A stretch of DNA of 64,000 nt from Phlebopus portentosus (GCA_037892935.1 JAYXKI010000003.1:2170001-2234000), one strand, 5' to 3'; numbered from the stretch's first letter, positions 12,227 to 25,708 are shown. Made by a program: numbers and translations. Notes: generated by a model not told the origin, from the letters alone.

Positions 12227-14975
12227 CTACTGCGTTTGAGAAGGGTGCCAGATGTCATAACCAACCTGTACAGGAGGACGAGGTGGTGGTCCAGGATTGA
12301 ATATCTCTCCAGGATATACGCTCCTTTGCGGCATTATCGAGGGCATTGCAGGCATCGGAGGAGCTGTAGCCGGAGGCTGTGGGAGCGGATGGTGAGGCGT
12401 CGACACGACGCGCCTATTCGGCAAAGGTGGCGGGGGAGGTGGTGGATAAAAGACGGAGCTTCCTTGCATGGACGGGCCAGGGGGAGGCTGGTGTTGAGGA
12501 TTTTGAGGATTCGGCCCGTTGGAATATACGCTCCCACTCGCACTCATCGGTGGCTGTGGAAGTGGAGGACGGATAGGAGAGTTCCCATATCCATTAGATG
12601 GGTCAGATGCATTTTGCTGATGGTATACTTGTACCGGCGGAAGAGGCGGCGGACCAGGTAACTTGTTACTCAAGGGCGGAGGAGGCGGAGGCGGTATGAA
12701 CCCATTTTGTTGATGTTGATGCATTACAGAATGTGGGCCTGTAGTGTTTGCAGGAAGCTGCAACGGAGGGCCTGGCGGTGCAGGTAACGGATGAGACTGC
12801 TGCGGTGGTTGCCCCTGAACCTGTTGATACGGCTGAATCTGCTGTACGTGTGGAGGTGTATTTGCATACATGGATTGTCCGGAGTGCGCGGGGCTCCCTC
12901 CGTGCTGGGGTGCAGGCATCGGGATATGTGGTGGAGTAACTGGATTCATCCCATTTTTCTGGCTAGGCATCGGCAACGGGCGTGAACCCGGAGTCGTTTG
13001 CACAGGCGTTGGAGCTTGGTACTGCTGAGGAGGTGAAGGCGTTTTCGGAGGATACGTGTCCAGATATTGTTGCGAAACGACATTTGGATGAGGCGGCGAA
13101 GGTGCGCTTGTATACTGTTGGGGAGGTGCAGAATGTGGCGGCGTTGAAAAGGCTGACATCTGCCCCGACGGGTACGACATTGGTGGTGCCGAGGCAGGCC
13201 CAGCAGGAGGATACTGATGATATGCCGAATATGCCTGGACAGGAGCAGGAGGCTGATGGTAACCCATTGCGGATGTAGGAGGCGCAAACCCGGATGACCC
13301 GGGCGTATGCGCTTGCGGAGGTCCGTAGCCGTACTGAACAGGAGTCTGGGTTGGCTGTGGCGGGTAACCGGTCGGTACAGGTGTCTGCGCTGGAGGCGGC
13401 ATGAACCCAGACGGCGCTGGCGTGCCTGTCTGCACAGGCGCAAATCCAGACGGAGTAGGCGTTGTGTTAGGACCGAATCCAGATGGTGTGGGCGTTGTGA
13501 CGGGAGCAAACCCGGATGAAGCAGATGGAACGCTGTACATAGACGAAGCCGAACGCGCACGCACCGGAGGGTATCCAGCTGAGTGTACGGTATTTGTTTC
13601 GTACGGTGACTGATATACTGGGATGGGTTGACCTGGCTCGCCAAATGAACTTCGATGGTGCTGACCGCGAGGCACAGGAGTGGCGGGATTGTCATATCCA
13701 GAGTCGTAATTTTCTGATCCATACCCATTCGAATGGTAAGAGTTGGATGAGCTGAAACTTGAATATGTGGAGTTCGATGGTCGAGGTGTGTAACCAGTCC
13801 GTGGAGGCTATAGAAAGAACACACATTAGCATTCATACACATACAACTGGAATAAATAAGCTTGGCGTCTCACAGAATAGCTCTCACGCCTTCTCTCATG
13901 CCCGACATTTAAACCACCGAACTCATCGGCGAGTTGATCGAGCGTTCTTCCCGTGCTTTGACTGCGGATGGTCTGCTCGTAAGGTGGGCGGTAAAGATCA
14001 AGCTGCGCGAGTGAGCTGGCAGTGTGTAGCGAAGAAGGTATGCTGCTCCTGCTATCTACGCTCCCGAAACTGCTTTCGCTTTCTGAAGGGACGAAAGATC
14101 CTGGTCCGCCGTACTGTTTATTAGGCCTCATCAGCGCCGACTTATTCTTTTCTCTGGAGGCTTCTCCTATGTAGTCAGATGTAGTGTGAGAAATCCGTAC
14201 GATGGTCGAAAGAATTAACGACGAACGTTCGACCAAAATGTCAGCTCTAGATAGACCTCTCCGCTGAACTTGTCCTTGTTCGACAAAACAAACCACTCTA
14301 TGAAGCGTTGTCAGAACCCATTCCATCATATTTGTGCCCAATATGACGCTCACCATCCGTCTCGCCTTTCGTAAGTACCTCCGTAAGATCAACCATGGTC
14401 TCACCAATGAGCTCAGGCTCCTTCGGGTCGTCCGCAAAACATGCAACATGCATCACGTTCCCGCCCTTCACCTTTTTCCTTTTCCTACTTCCTTCCTTTT
14501 CTTTTGGGGGTGGCAGTGGGGGAGTGGTAGTCCCAACTCCTCCTTCACTAGGTGTACTGTTGCTAGTGGCTAGACTGCTCGATGACTCTGAGGCGCCAGC
14601 GGAGGCAGACCGTGCGGGGGTGTCCTCGGTATCTTCAAAGAGGGTGAACCGGACTTCTTCATCCCATTCCGGATGCTGACCACCACGCTTGATGGATCGC
14701 GTACGTCGCTTTTCACCATTGAGTGTGACGCAGCAGTACGGATCCTGCTTCCCAATGCGTTGCTTGTTGGGCAGATGTTGCTGTGTGTCCCCATATGAAA
14801 GATCAACAAGCCACGATCATCGATATATTAAGATAGAGAATTTTGCATGTAGAACAGAGGCAAAGACAGTATCAGTGGGCGTGGACGATTAGAGCAGATA
14901 AATATGCTCATTTGAACGTACCGCTTTGAGAATGACGACGACGAGCGTCCCGACTTCGCGTGGAGTAGCAGACAT
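12227..14975 (-). CDS. C2-domain protein with proline-rich tail, Inn1/Fic1-like cytokinesis factor
   Basis: The architecture matches fungal Inn1/Fic1 (ingression protein): an N-terminal C2 domain plus a long PxxP-rich tail that in yeast binds SH3 domains of F-BAR/ring proteins (Hof1/Cyk3, Cdc15/Imp2) to couple ring constriction to septum formation. Exon 1 reads MSATPREVGTLVVVILKA; after an intron ending near 14783 comes QHLPNKQRIGKQDPYCCVTL and HPEWDEEVRF. A Ser/Pro loop insertion follows, then EPELIGETMVDLTEVL, EWFVLSNKDKFSGEVYLELT, completing the C2 fold. Downstream are STGRTLDQLADEFGGLNVG and the last exon (up to about 13800), with TPxPSGFxP repeats and poly-proline runs of seven or eight. 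Some aspartates of calcium-binding C2 loops appear absent, as in Inn1. At least four introns; the junction after the C2 domain is uncertain. Function is inferred from architecture. Confidence 0.85.
13270..13540 (-). repeat. In-gene repeats coding TPxPSGFxP units
   Basis: Inside the proline-rich tail, imperfect units of about 12 codons recur (TPTPSGFGP, TPTPSGFAP, TPAPSGFMP, TPVPTGYPP, TPGSSGFAP). They look like a degenerate coding minisatellite that could vary in length between strains. Confidence 0.7.
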
Positions 14976-15573
14976 CCAGACCAACTTTCTCTTCGGCGTC
15001 TACGCCAAATACAGCGCGGACACTGCACTTTGAGGATATGTACGATAAAAAGAAAGAGGACGTGGCTGAGGAGGAGAAAGCCAACACCGTGGACGGCACT
15101 TAAGAAGTGACAAGACAGGGACTTCCAAATCAGGCAGAGACGCGCTCCTTACCAGGCTCGTGTTTCGTGGACAAAAGTTGATCAAACGAGGCTGCGGAAT
15201 GATGCACCAGAAAGAAATGCTATACAGCGCAGCAGGAAGCGACGGTTGAGGATGTGAGAAGAGTTTGTTGATGTAGTTTTCACTATGTTCTCTCTTGGTG
15301 GAAGCGAATGGCGCGTGTATGATGTAAGCAACCTTTGTGCATGCTTGTGTGGCCACGCAAACAACATGCGGTGAATCGGATAAAACTAACTGTCAGTCTC
15401 ACAGAATATCTATGCAGCAATTTAATCTTCAATGTCGGCCAGCGACGAAGCGATCATGGTACGTCCAAGATGGTAACAACGCAATGAACACGGATCTATT
15501 ATGTGTTTGGTTTTTTACATAAAAAATGCGCAGCTATCCAACGACTTACAATGATCGAATTGCTAACACAGAT
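14976..15573. other. Intergenic between Inn1-like gene and LYS12
   Basis: About 600 bases in tandem orientation. Small ORFs on the minus strand have no recognisable similarity or codon character. It holds the LYS12 3' end and the promoter of the C2 gene. Confidence 0.4.
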
Positions 15574-17172
<1,599 letters not shown>

Positions 17173-17368
17173 TTTTCTGCACCGACTGTAGAAAGAGAGA
17201 GTTATGACGTGCGAGAAACCATAAATCGAAAATAATTTAATAAATAAAAATTCTGACGCCATCACGTGAGGGCGATATCCAATAACGCGTCGCGTGCCTT
17301 CGTGGTTCGGTCCAGCCACGCTATTCGACAGTCACCGTCTTTTCATTTTTTCCAACACACCAGCAGCT
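17173..17368. promoter_or_regulatory. Divergent promoter region, LYS12 / CDT2-like
   Basis: Only 196 bases separate the start codons. The segment contains an AT-rich patch (about 17228-17250). Bidirectional promoter inferred from spacing. Confidence 0.5.
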
Positions 17369-19178
17369 ATGATCGGGTTGTCCTCCGGAGTTTCACCGAG
17401 GCAACCTCTGGTGGACTTGACAAACGATGTTTTTGAGGCGCCAGGTACCCCGTCCAAGGGAAAACGTCGTGCTGACGACTTCGATGGTAACAGCAAAAGA
17501 TTAAAGCTCTCAGATGTAAGTCTGCGGTCCTGTGAGGTCGGAGAGAATGATGCTTAACCGAAATACAGGAAATGGAGCTGGTTCCTTTATCAGTTCGGCG
17601 AAGACAATTAGGAGTGTATGGGAAATTACGAGCACTGAGAAACGGGGATCCGATAGTTCGTCACCTCTTTTCACGTACGTCGACGTATTTTTGCTAGGAA
17701 ATTACGCTTCTGACTTAGCATTGCAACAAAAGTGCCAACAATCAACACCCTAGAAACATTCGTGTCATCAAATAAAGCCGATGTATTCAGGTGCCAGGCT
17801 TTAGAATCTAACAGTTTCCTGACGCCTCCCTACGCGTGTTCGTACTCGAATGGTATGTGGATTATTTGATAACTTATTAAACCGAACTAAGCATTCGGCG
17901 ACAGCATCTAAAAGAGGTCAAGCCTCAGCTCTCGCCGTTGCTACTGAGCAAGGCACAGTGGACATCATCAATACAATTCGAAGACGGGATTGGGATCCAG
18001 GTGCGTTTGCTCTTAGATGACCAGAAGAACATAGCCTAAGATTATCGCAGAATCCTCCAGGACAACCTTGCATATTCACGCCAATGGTGTATTTGACGTG
18101 AAATGGTCGCCGTCTGACAATTTCATCGCGACTGCTTCAGGCGATCGCACCGTTACCATCACAGATCCCAGCTCATCGACAGGTGCTGCGCTCTATCAAT
18201 TAGTTGGCCACTCCCACACGGCGAAATGTGTCGCATGGGATCCTAGGAATAATGATCTGCTAGTGAGCGGTGGGAGAGATGGCTCTATCTGTCTATGGGA
18301 TCTACGAGCAAAGCGCAGAGGCGGCAATGTGCACCAAAGACCTGTTTTGAGTATTCCCTTCGTTCATGAAGACGTTCCCGGTAAAGCACCAAGAAAAGGC
18401 CGAGTTTATTTGAGGCCAAGGAGCGTCACGTCGCTTGTGTATGTCCCGGATTCAAGCCACGAGATCATAAGTAGCGGAGCAGCAAATGGGTTTGTCGTTT
18501 TGTCTGCGAATATCGTAAAGTGAACCTGATGAAGTTATCCTTACTAGTATCCTTCGAAAATGGGACTTACGTCTGCCGGTATCGTCGCCAAAAAACACCC
18601 CAAAAAAGCGTGCAGCGGTTAGGCCAGTAGAATCTTCAGCTGAAGATCTCACGACCGTCACGTACGAAGGAGAATATGCTGGCTTGACCAGCACACCGAC
18701 ACGTCGCGCACGCGGAATAATCTCGCTCGCTTTGGGGTCCGGTCCCAGTGCCGGTCGTATATTTGCGCTCAGCAACGATTCGCGAGTACACACTTACAAC
18801 GTATCCGGGGCAGCAGGTATACCGCTGGGAGTGCAACAAGCGGATCAAGCGTACACGCATCGACATATGATAGCTAATTCTTTCTACGTCCGCACGTCTG
18901 TTAGTCCTTGTGGCAGGTGGATGGCAACTGGAGGTGTGAGCGGCTCGGCCTTCCTGTTTGACGTAGGTGCAGGCAGCACAGACAAGTTGGTGACAGAGGG
19001 TATAGAATTGAGAGGTCAGGAAGGGGAAGTTGGAGCTGTTGATTGGGCCTATGATGCACTGGCGACGTGTGCTGACGATGGAACGGTGAGGGTCTGGCGC
19101 CCTGATACTGAAACATTTAATGAGTGTAAAGAAAATCCGGAAGAAGCCAAGTGGGACTGGAGCTGGGGCAGGAGGTAG
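17369..19178 (+). CDS. cdt2: Cdt2/DTL-type WD40 substrate receptor of CRL4 ubiquitin ligase
   Basis: WD40 protein resembling Cdt2 (DTL), the receptor that recruits PCNA-bound Cdt1 and other substrates to Cul4-Ddb1 for degradation in S phase. Exon 1 starts MIGLSSGVSPRQPLVDLT and contains a bipartite basic patch (KGKRRADDF..NSKRLK), a likely nuclear signal. Later exons give the propeller: ANGVFDVKWSPSDNFIATAS, HSHTAKCVAWDPRNNDLLVS, DGSICLWDLRAKRRGG, a block near 18430, LRKWDLRLPVSS, a repeat with GIPLG near 18820, TSVSPCGRWMATGGVSGSA and GAVDWAYDALATCADDGTVR. Two WDxR motifs (WDLR) are Ddb1-binding signatures. The loop after the second WDLR carries basic PKKR-like residues, as in Cdt2. It ends shortly after the last blade (WDWSWGRR), without the long C-terminal tail carrying a PIP box found in animal Cdt2. 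Confidence 0.85.
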
Positions 19179-19403
19179 ACATCTCTTCTATTATTTTTGA
19201 TGTTATTCACAGCATGAGGAGTAAAATGCTTCCAGAAATGCTTCTGCGTTAGTGCCAAAAGGGTGAAGAGATCGTAAATAAATGATACATGACGGTACGG
19301 TATAAGGATGTAGCGTATGGGCGCACGCAACGCATGCGAATGTGTCGCCATCATAGATGGTCTCAAGAGTATGTCCGTATGTCCAGGCAAAACGATACAT
19401 CCA

Positions 19404-20258
19404 TTATTGCTTTTTTATCGCGACCACCAACCTGATCACATTATATAGCATCAAACATTGTTTACTAATGGAGTAAAGCAGAAATACATACCAATCTAAA
19501 CCTTCCTCGAGGCCTTTACCCTCCGTAGCACAAGACCCGTGTACACTCCACTGACGTCCCTTCTCCGCGCCTGCAAGCCCAAGTCTATCACTCACTTCGT
19601 CCGGTCCAAGAGCGTCAGGAAGGTCCTGCTTATTCGCGAACACAAGTAATGGTACGCCTCTCAACTCGTCTTCCGCCAACATTGTCAACAGTTCCGTTCG
19701 CGAGGTGTCTAGTCGTGCTCGGTCCGACGCATCAATAACATAGATGATTCCAGCCGTATTTGGAAAATAGCAGCGCCAATATGGTCTAAGAGAAACACAG
19801 TAGAGATCATGTGAGAAACGTTTAGTTATAGAACACTTGTTAAAGATTGCGGCGTACCGGATGCTGGACTGCCCGCCCAAGTCCCATACTTGGAATTTGA
19901 TGTTTTTGAACTAAAGCATGTCTAAATTTCGTCAAGGACCTCATATTGATCATAAATACGTACTTGCACCGTTTCCACATTAAAACCAATAGCTGGAAAC
20001 AAGATACGTAAGCCGGCATGAATTTCTGGTGCGAAATTGACTCACTAGGAATCGTTGATACTACTTCACCGATCTTCATCACACTGTAAGCATACTGAAG
20101 TGTCCCCACAAAGAGCCATTTCGCACCTGTAATCGGTAGAGAATAGTCGTTTTGCCTGCAGAGTCGAGGCCAAGCATTAGAATTCGGACATCCTGGTCTT
20201 TCTTCCATCCAACGAGCGAGGCCAGGGAGGAAACCAAAGATGACACGGTCAGCCCCAT
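19404..20258 (-). CDS. ARL1: ADP-ribosylation factor-like GTPase Arl1
   Basis: Small GTPase that recruits GRIP-domain golgins to the trans-Golgi. The start ATG at 20258 gives MGLTVSSLVSSLASLVGWKK with Gly2 available for myristoylation. All GTP motifs are visible across the introns: GLDSAGKTT (P loop), STIPTIGFNVETV (switch I, split by an intron after the Pro codon), WDLGGQSSIRPYWRCYF (switch II), FANKQDLPDAL, and SCATEGKGLEEGLDWL. It ends VVAIKKQ. About 180 residues, normal for the family. Arl1 is preferred over Arf because of GGQSSIRPYWRCYF. Four or five introns. It is convergent with CDT2 and divergent from the WKF gene, with 210 bases between starts. Confidence 0.92.
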
Positions 20259-20354
20259 CGTGAAGCACGGTCGTCAGGTGCTCTCAAAAGCGTTGAATGA
20301 GCGATTACAAGGAAGAAAGGACGGATTAACCAAGCGAGAGGGAGGAAGGAGTTG

Positions 20355-20362
20355 TATATAAG
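20355..20362 (+). promoter_or_regulatory. TATA-like element TATATAAG upstream of the WKF gene
   Basis: TATATAAG lies 107 bases before the ATG at 20469 and within the 210-base divergent region shared with ARL1. Position and orientation suit the plus-strand gene. Confidence 0.45.
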
Positions 20363-20468
20363 AATCTGAGTGTCGGCAACAGCGGCAACGACGCGGCAAG
20401 CACCTGTCAGCATTCCATCACTACCTTTCCAAGATGATCGGCATTTTGTTCCTCCTTCTGTTCACACC

Positions 20469-21626
20469 ATGTCCAACGAATCTGATACTCCTGAACCTGA
20501 AAAAATTAGCAAGATAAAGACAGGCAAAGAAAGAAGGAAAGGCGCTGGGAAGGGCGTGTTTGATCAATCAAACAAGAAAAGCAAGCCAAAGGTAAGTGCT
20601 TCAAAAATATTTCTTTGTGAGGAAAATGTATAACTCATGTGCTAACAATCATCAAGTAGACGGACGTGGAAATTTTACATGGCAACTCTGTTGATAGCAC
20701 GGTACCCGAGGTGCGGAAGGAAAAGCGAAAGCGAAAGCACGACAAGCTTGACGACGGAGCGATCGAGACCGTTGCCGAGGATACGACCAACAAAAAGAAA
20801 AAGAAGCACAAGAAGAGGAAAGGAGATGATGCCTCTGATGCCAACTCTGGTGTAGTCGTGGAACCAGATACCCATAAAAACAAAGCAAAATCTAAAGGGG
20901 ACTCTTCGAATCCCGAGGACAATGCGCAGAATGATGGCGAAGCCACTGTAACTAAGAAAAGGATGTCGGACAAAGGAAGCAGGAAGCAGTCCAAAAAATC
21001 GCATAAGAAAGACAGTGATACATCATCTTCGCCAAATCCTCGAGACGACACTACCTTGTCAGACAAAGGACGCGAAGGTCAGTCCTTTATAACAAATCAC
21101 TGCAATACTTTTTTTATACTCACAGACCACTGTTTCATCCTCAGCCTTGTCGTATGCGTTTACACGCTTCGCCTCTCCGAATTCATGGAAATTCAACAAG
21201 GCTCATCAAAATTGGATAGTTAGGCATTTCTTTTCCTTAGATGCAGTATGCTATTTGCCGCTCAGTCCTGAACAATCAACTGATCTCATGCGCAGATACC
21301 AGCCATATACGTCTCAGTCGTAGTGAAATATCTTACGGGATGTCAAGGTGGAGTACGACAGGTCTGTATCATAATTTGATAGAGCCCCATCGCTCTTACG
21401 CTAACGTCAACCACAGAACCTCATTCAGGCATGTAACAAGCATCTTGAGGTACCTGCTTCAAGTCAAGATCCCGACCCCGCTACTTTTTCATCTCCTCCA
21501 GACTCAGCTAAGTTAGCCGGTCAACCTGCCGTCACGGACAGTAGCATGGACTCTCCCCGGCCACCAAACGGTGCGCTTTCTGCGCGCCCACAGGAGGATA
21601 TAAATGCCGGGCGGACACATTGCTAA
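20469..21626 (+). CDS. WKF-domain nucleolar-type protein (C7orf50-like)
   Basis: Protein with a Lys-rich disordered N-terminal half and a WKF domain, as in human C7orf50. Exon 1 starts MSNESDTPEPEKISKIKTG; exon 2 (from about 20659) is dense in Lys/Asp/Ser (TTNKKKKKHKKRKGDDA), typical of nucleolar proteins. After an intron near 21078-21143 comes the WKF core: ALSYAFTRFASPNSWKFNKA, HQNWIVR; a further exon gives DAVPAIYVSVVVKYL, TGCQGGVRQNLIQACNKHLE. It ends with SSPPDSAKLAGQPAV, reaching TAA at 21624-21626. The domain is known by sequence only; a role in ribosome biogenesis is inference from composition and relatives. Confidence 0.8.
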
Positions 21627-22254
21627 AAGCCCTTGCTGGTGGTGGGGCCATGAGCTAGCCCTGCTTTGCTGTCCCGCACTTCGAAAACGAATCTAGGTAT
21701 TATCTTCATCGTGATGTCACTGAAATGCGATGAGAATATCGTTGCATTGTTCGTAGGTATTCACTGTCCAGGTTGTGCAAATTCAAAAAACGAGTTGGTC
21801 GTCCTCCGAAGCAGCGATGACGCTGCTTTCAGTGAATGCCACATGAACGATTTTCTGTCCCGGAAGGCACAGGGCCTTTCGCATCATCAGAGCATGGCTG
21901 AGATTCGAACGATGGCAGATACTTACCTCTTGCTTGCATTACTGCTTGACGTTTCGTAAGCCCCACACACGTACTATGCTATTATAACCCGCGCAAAATT
22001 TGCTGGAAGGGAGACTCGCGATGTTTGGGTTTTTGGTGGTGACAGAATCAAGTTCATTGATATGGGGTAATTTAACTCAGTGGTCTTGCCGTGCGACGGT
22101 TAAACTTGATGCTAGCGCTAGAATCGACACGTTCACTTCTCAAAAGTTGCGGAAATCGAAGACATAGCTGAATGTTTTCAAGAAAGTGGCTGCACCAATA
22201 CATTTCATTAACTGCTGCGTTTCATGTACGGATATATTGAGTGAATATCTTCTT
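21627..22254. other. Convergent intergenic, no gene seen
   Basis: Lies between two converging genes. A 97-codon ORF at 21666-21959 has no recognisable motif and probably arises by chance. The stretch carries the 3' ends of both neighbours. Confidence 0.4.
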
Positions 22255-24373
22255 CTACAACTCCCACTGTCCAAGTTCTATGGCAAACGCAGCGGCGAGC
22301 TTAGCGAATTCGAGCATATGGTCGAAGCTAAATTCGTCTGATATGTCGATACGACTTCAACGTACAAGGCAGATGTTCAGCAGATTGAATTATAATCTAT
22401 GAAAGAGACACTCAACTCGTTTCCAGAATGTATGTAAGGGTTCGATTCCTCAAACTTGCTCTCTGTCATAGGAGCCGTAAGATGCAAGTCGATGAGATTT
22501 TTAAGATAGTCCACAAACCTATCGTGAAAATTGATGGGTATCCAGCCCTACTCCATGACGCGCTACGCCAAGTGATGCATTTCATGCGAGTAACGTCAAA
22601 ACATTAAAAAAAGCTTACTGGTCGCTGCACGCATATCCACACTTCGTCTCAACGTAAGGAATAGCTAGATACTTGTCGACAAGGTCCTTGTTGAACGTAG
22701 TCAAGCTAAAGACAGAGCGGGAGTGAAGTCAGTCTACCAGTACAAAGATATTCATAAGTAAACACACGCGTTATCTGTGTAATCCGTGATAATCCCAATA
22801 GATTCTTTCGTGCCTCGCTTAACCCAAGCGGTCATATCAAACTAACATATGAACGATCAGAACGAGTGCATCGGATCCACGAGGCAGTGAACTACCTGAC
22901 TCATGGCAAGTACATTTACACCCCGAGATTCGTAGTCACGCGCGACTGCCTGAGATCCGAGCAGACCGCCTTCCTGCGGAACGAAGAATAAAAAATAAAA
23001 ATCACGGATGAGGGACAAGACAGTTAGTCTTTTTACCTCTGCACTATAGAAATGAAACTCTACGGTACGCTTCGGCGCGAATCCGACTGAGATCAGTCCT
23101 TGATAAGCCTCGAGGATGGTCACTGTGCCGGATCCGTCATCATCGGCACCTAAAATCATAGCAAACAGCGAAGCACTGAGGTCAGTCGCGGGTTTTCAAA
23201 ACGATAAGGCACAAGCTTGATGACATACCCGGTGCAGGCAGGAACGGCCACGTGTGCGCACTATACCAGGCATAGAGAAAAATGGCCGGGTCAGACGAAC
23301 ACTAAACGAGAGGACAATGTTGTATGCACCTATCTTGGTGAGCGCCAATTACAATTACGCCCTCCTCGGGAGATGTTCCGCTAATCTTTGCGATCTGGAA
23401 AATTTTTCATTATAGGGTCGCGGTTAGCGAGGCTGACACCCACGATGGAGTTCTGGATCCAACTGTGAGGAAACTCCGAAATGCTAATTCTATCTCGAAG
23501 AGATTCGTGTGCAAACGAAGAGGTTATCTTAATTAGAACTAAGTGAGTACTATTATTCATTGGATCGCTTGCACTGGGATACCTCGTTTATTCTGGATAG
23601 AAGCCAGAGCTGACTTTGCCTCCCAGTCTGGATGATCGTCGTTTATATGAGCAGCCCCATGTTCATGCCTCAAGGCACTTACCTCACTTCGGTAATCTCC
23701 ACAAGTAATCAGGTTGTCAAGTCTAATGGAATGCAATGGTCACATACATCGAGTTCGGAAGCCCGTAAAGGCCTCAAGGTTCTCCTTCATTCGATCTGTA
23801 GATAGGGTCTTGATGACGGACTCAACCTGCTTAGTTGCGTTCGGAGAAGGAAAAGATGCTGCATGCAAACATAGAAGTCAACCTCAGGTTGTTCGGGCCG
23901 TACTAACGTGTGTCAAGTACTACGCGGAAGATGCAAACGTACGAGAAATCAGTGGTCGGGGATTGGCACGCCATCCCGAGTCCGTTGCGTCAGTACTTCA
24001 TGGAGTGAGAGAAAGGCCAAGGTCAGCACATTGCAGAAAGGAAGGTATATAGAAAGAATGTTTTACATATCAAAAAACTTGACGCCCTCTGCTTTAAGTT
24101 TGATCTGCATACGCATTAGAATAAGCTCAGAAAGAATGGAAGAACCTTTGCCTTCTCTAGTTCCGTCAAGAAAACAGGAGGGGTCGAGGCATCATATTGA
24201 ATGAGCCGGCGTTCGCTCAAATCGAGACTATACTCTGGATATGTTTGATAAATCTGCTCGAGATCTACACGTTTCAGGCCTGAGCTGCCAAGAACATCGT
24301 TCAAGACAGTCTGATGCGCCTTGGCCCCGGTTACAAGAGAGAGCAGAGAAATTATGGGCAAGAAAGTAAGCAT
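22255..24373 (-). CDS. Secreted M28 leucine aminopeptidase
   Basis: Zinc exopeptidase of family M28 (fungal leucine aminopeptidase type) that removes N-terminal residues outside the cell. ATG at 24373 gives [20 protein letters not shown], a good signal peptide with cleavage near AKA. A propeptide-like region follows ([20 protein letters not shown]). Family blocks on the minus strand: [11 protein letters not shown] (about 23360; zinc His), [19 protein letters not shown] (bridging Asp), [20 protein letters not shown] (catalytic Glu), [23 protein letters not shown], and CGYACSDQ (typical disulfide-containing substrate loop). It ends [20 protein letters not shown]. Eight or more introns. Divergent from the uL11m gene by 214 bases. 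Family is firm; peptide preference is inferred. Confidence 0.9.
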
Positions 24374-24587
24374 GACGGTGTACTGAGGGAAAGCAAGGCT
24401 GCCAGCCGTGGTGATGCGTCGTGTAGAAGAACGTAACCAAATTGGGAAGTAACGTGATGGCGTGGTCATTCAGTCACGTGATGCTTTCTCTTGTTTTTAC
24501 ACATATTCGACTTTGGATAGCTTGGACAGTTTTCCGTAGCAGAAATTGTGTTACTTGGTTCAAGCGACCTTTATTGGGGATAAAGTC
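24374..24587. promoter_or_regulatory. Divergent promoter region, M28 aminopeptidase / uL11m
   Basis: Start codons lie 214 bases apart. The pairing of a secreted peptidase with a mitochondrial ribosomal protein suggests physical rather than functional coupling. Confidence 0.45.
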
Positions 24588-25085
24588 ATGTCCAAGGTCC
24601 TTCAGTCGCGAGCGCAGGAGGTGGTAAGTCCTAGCTCGTATTATATGACACTATTCTGGACTCAATACCGTTTACAGCGGCTCTTGATTCAGGCGGGCAA
24701 GGCAGCCCCCACGCCCCCGGTCGGACCAGCTCTCGGTGCACGTGGAGTCAAATCGATGGATTTTTGCAAGGAGTTCAACGCGCGGACTGCGCACATCGAA
24801 CCTGGTGTCCCTGTCCCAACCAAAATTATCGTTCAGCCTGACCGCTCATTCACGTTTACCACCAAGACGCCTCCAGTTGCTTACTTTATTAAGAAGGCTG
24901 CAGGGATAGAGAAAGGCACCGCGAGACCAGGTCACGATATCGTTGGCACTATTTCTCTGAAACACGTTTATGAGATAGCAAAAATCAAGGCTACTGACGA
25001 ACACCTCAAACATCTACCCCTCGAATCGATTGCAAGGACTATTCTGGGATCCGCTCGTACAAACGGTGTACAGGTCGTCCCATGA
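24588..25085 (+). CDS. MRPL19: Mitochondrial large-subunit ribosomal protein uL11m
   Basis: L11 family protein of the mitochondrial ribosome, part of the GTPase-associated centre. Two exons, 24588-24623 and 24678-25085, give 147 residues. Exon 1 is MSKVLQSRAQEV; exon 2 continues RLLIQAGKAAPTPPVGPALG, the signature L11 N-terminal glycine/proline block, then KSMDFCKEFNART, FTFTTKTPPVAYFIKKAAGI and GTISLKHVYEIAKIK. It ends SARTNGVQVVP. The short N-terminus without a long presequence is common for uL11m. A bacterial-type rather than cytosolic L11 sequence supports the mitochondrial assignment. Yeast symbol used. Confidence 0.92.
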   Translation: MSKVLQSRAQEVVSPSSYYMTLFWTQYRLQRLLIQAGKAAPTPPVGPALGARGVKSMDFCKEFNARTAHIEPGVPVPTKIIVQPDRSFTFTTKTPPVAYFIKKAAGIEKGTARPGHDIVGTISLKHVYEIAKIKATDEHLKHLPLESIARTILGSARTNGVQVVP

Positions 25086-25708
25086 CCTGCAATTTACGTT
25101 AGCCTTTCTCATCCAGGAATCGCCTGTGCGTGATTGCCTGCCCGTTTACTCTCCCCCTGACATCACTTGGAGCTCATCCCCGTTTGAAGTAGGTCCTCGT
25201 GAATATAGTACGAATCGCCGGAAGACCTTCTGGAAAGTTACAGGCATGATCTGCGGAGACCCTCCGTTTGGGGTTTCTCTCAATCGTTCATTTCATTTTT
25301 ATTTTGGCAAGAGGACGGAGGGCAGAGAGTAGACGCGCTTGATCGCACTGTCGGTAGGATTAGGTAGCAGATGTTGGGCATCTCAAAGGAAAGATAGAGT
25401 TGAGATCCTTGGACAAAACACTGGACTGACAGAGCCTTAAGCGGTGAGCATCAACAAAAGAACTTGTTCGACTAAGTGCAGTCTCCATAGCACAGATACC
25501 CGGACTACCTGAAGGACAATGACGCTCGCATCTTCTAGTCCTAAAAAGGGAAGTTTGCGCCCGACGTGTCGGTGAGGCGCATCCACCCGTTGAAAACGGC
25601 CATTGTACTCTCGCCCTCGCCGTAACGGCGGTGGCCAAGCCTGCACGAAGATAGCACCTATTGTGTTCTGCATCCACTCGTCGTCAGCAATGGCAATCTC
25701 CATTCGTA
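25086..25708. other. Convergent intergenic, no gene seen
   Basis: About 620 bases. A minus-strand ORF (25437-25793) and overlapping small ORFs share no motif with known proteins. The stretch carries the uL11m 3' end. Confidence 0.35.

Noticed and set aside
12946..13842. Minus-strand ORF of 298 codons
   Set aside because: Shifted frame of the proline-rich tail of the C2 protein; the frame joined to the C2 exons is the other one.
21666..21959. 97-codon ORF between the WKF and M28 genes
   Set aside because: No motif, no promoter signal, and located in a convergent 3' region.
22435..22455. GGGTTCGATTCCTC, a possible tRNA B box
   Set aside because: No A box or acceptor stem pairing upstream, and it lies in the M28 peptidase gene.
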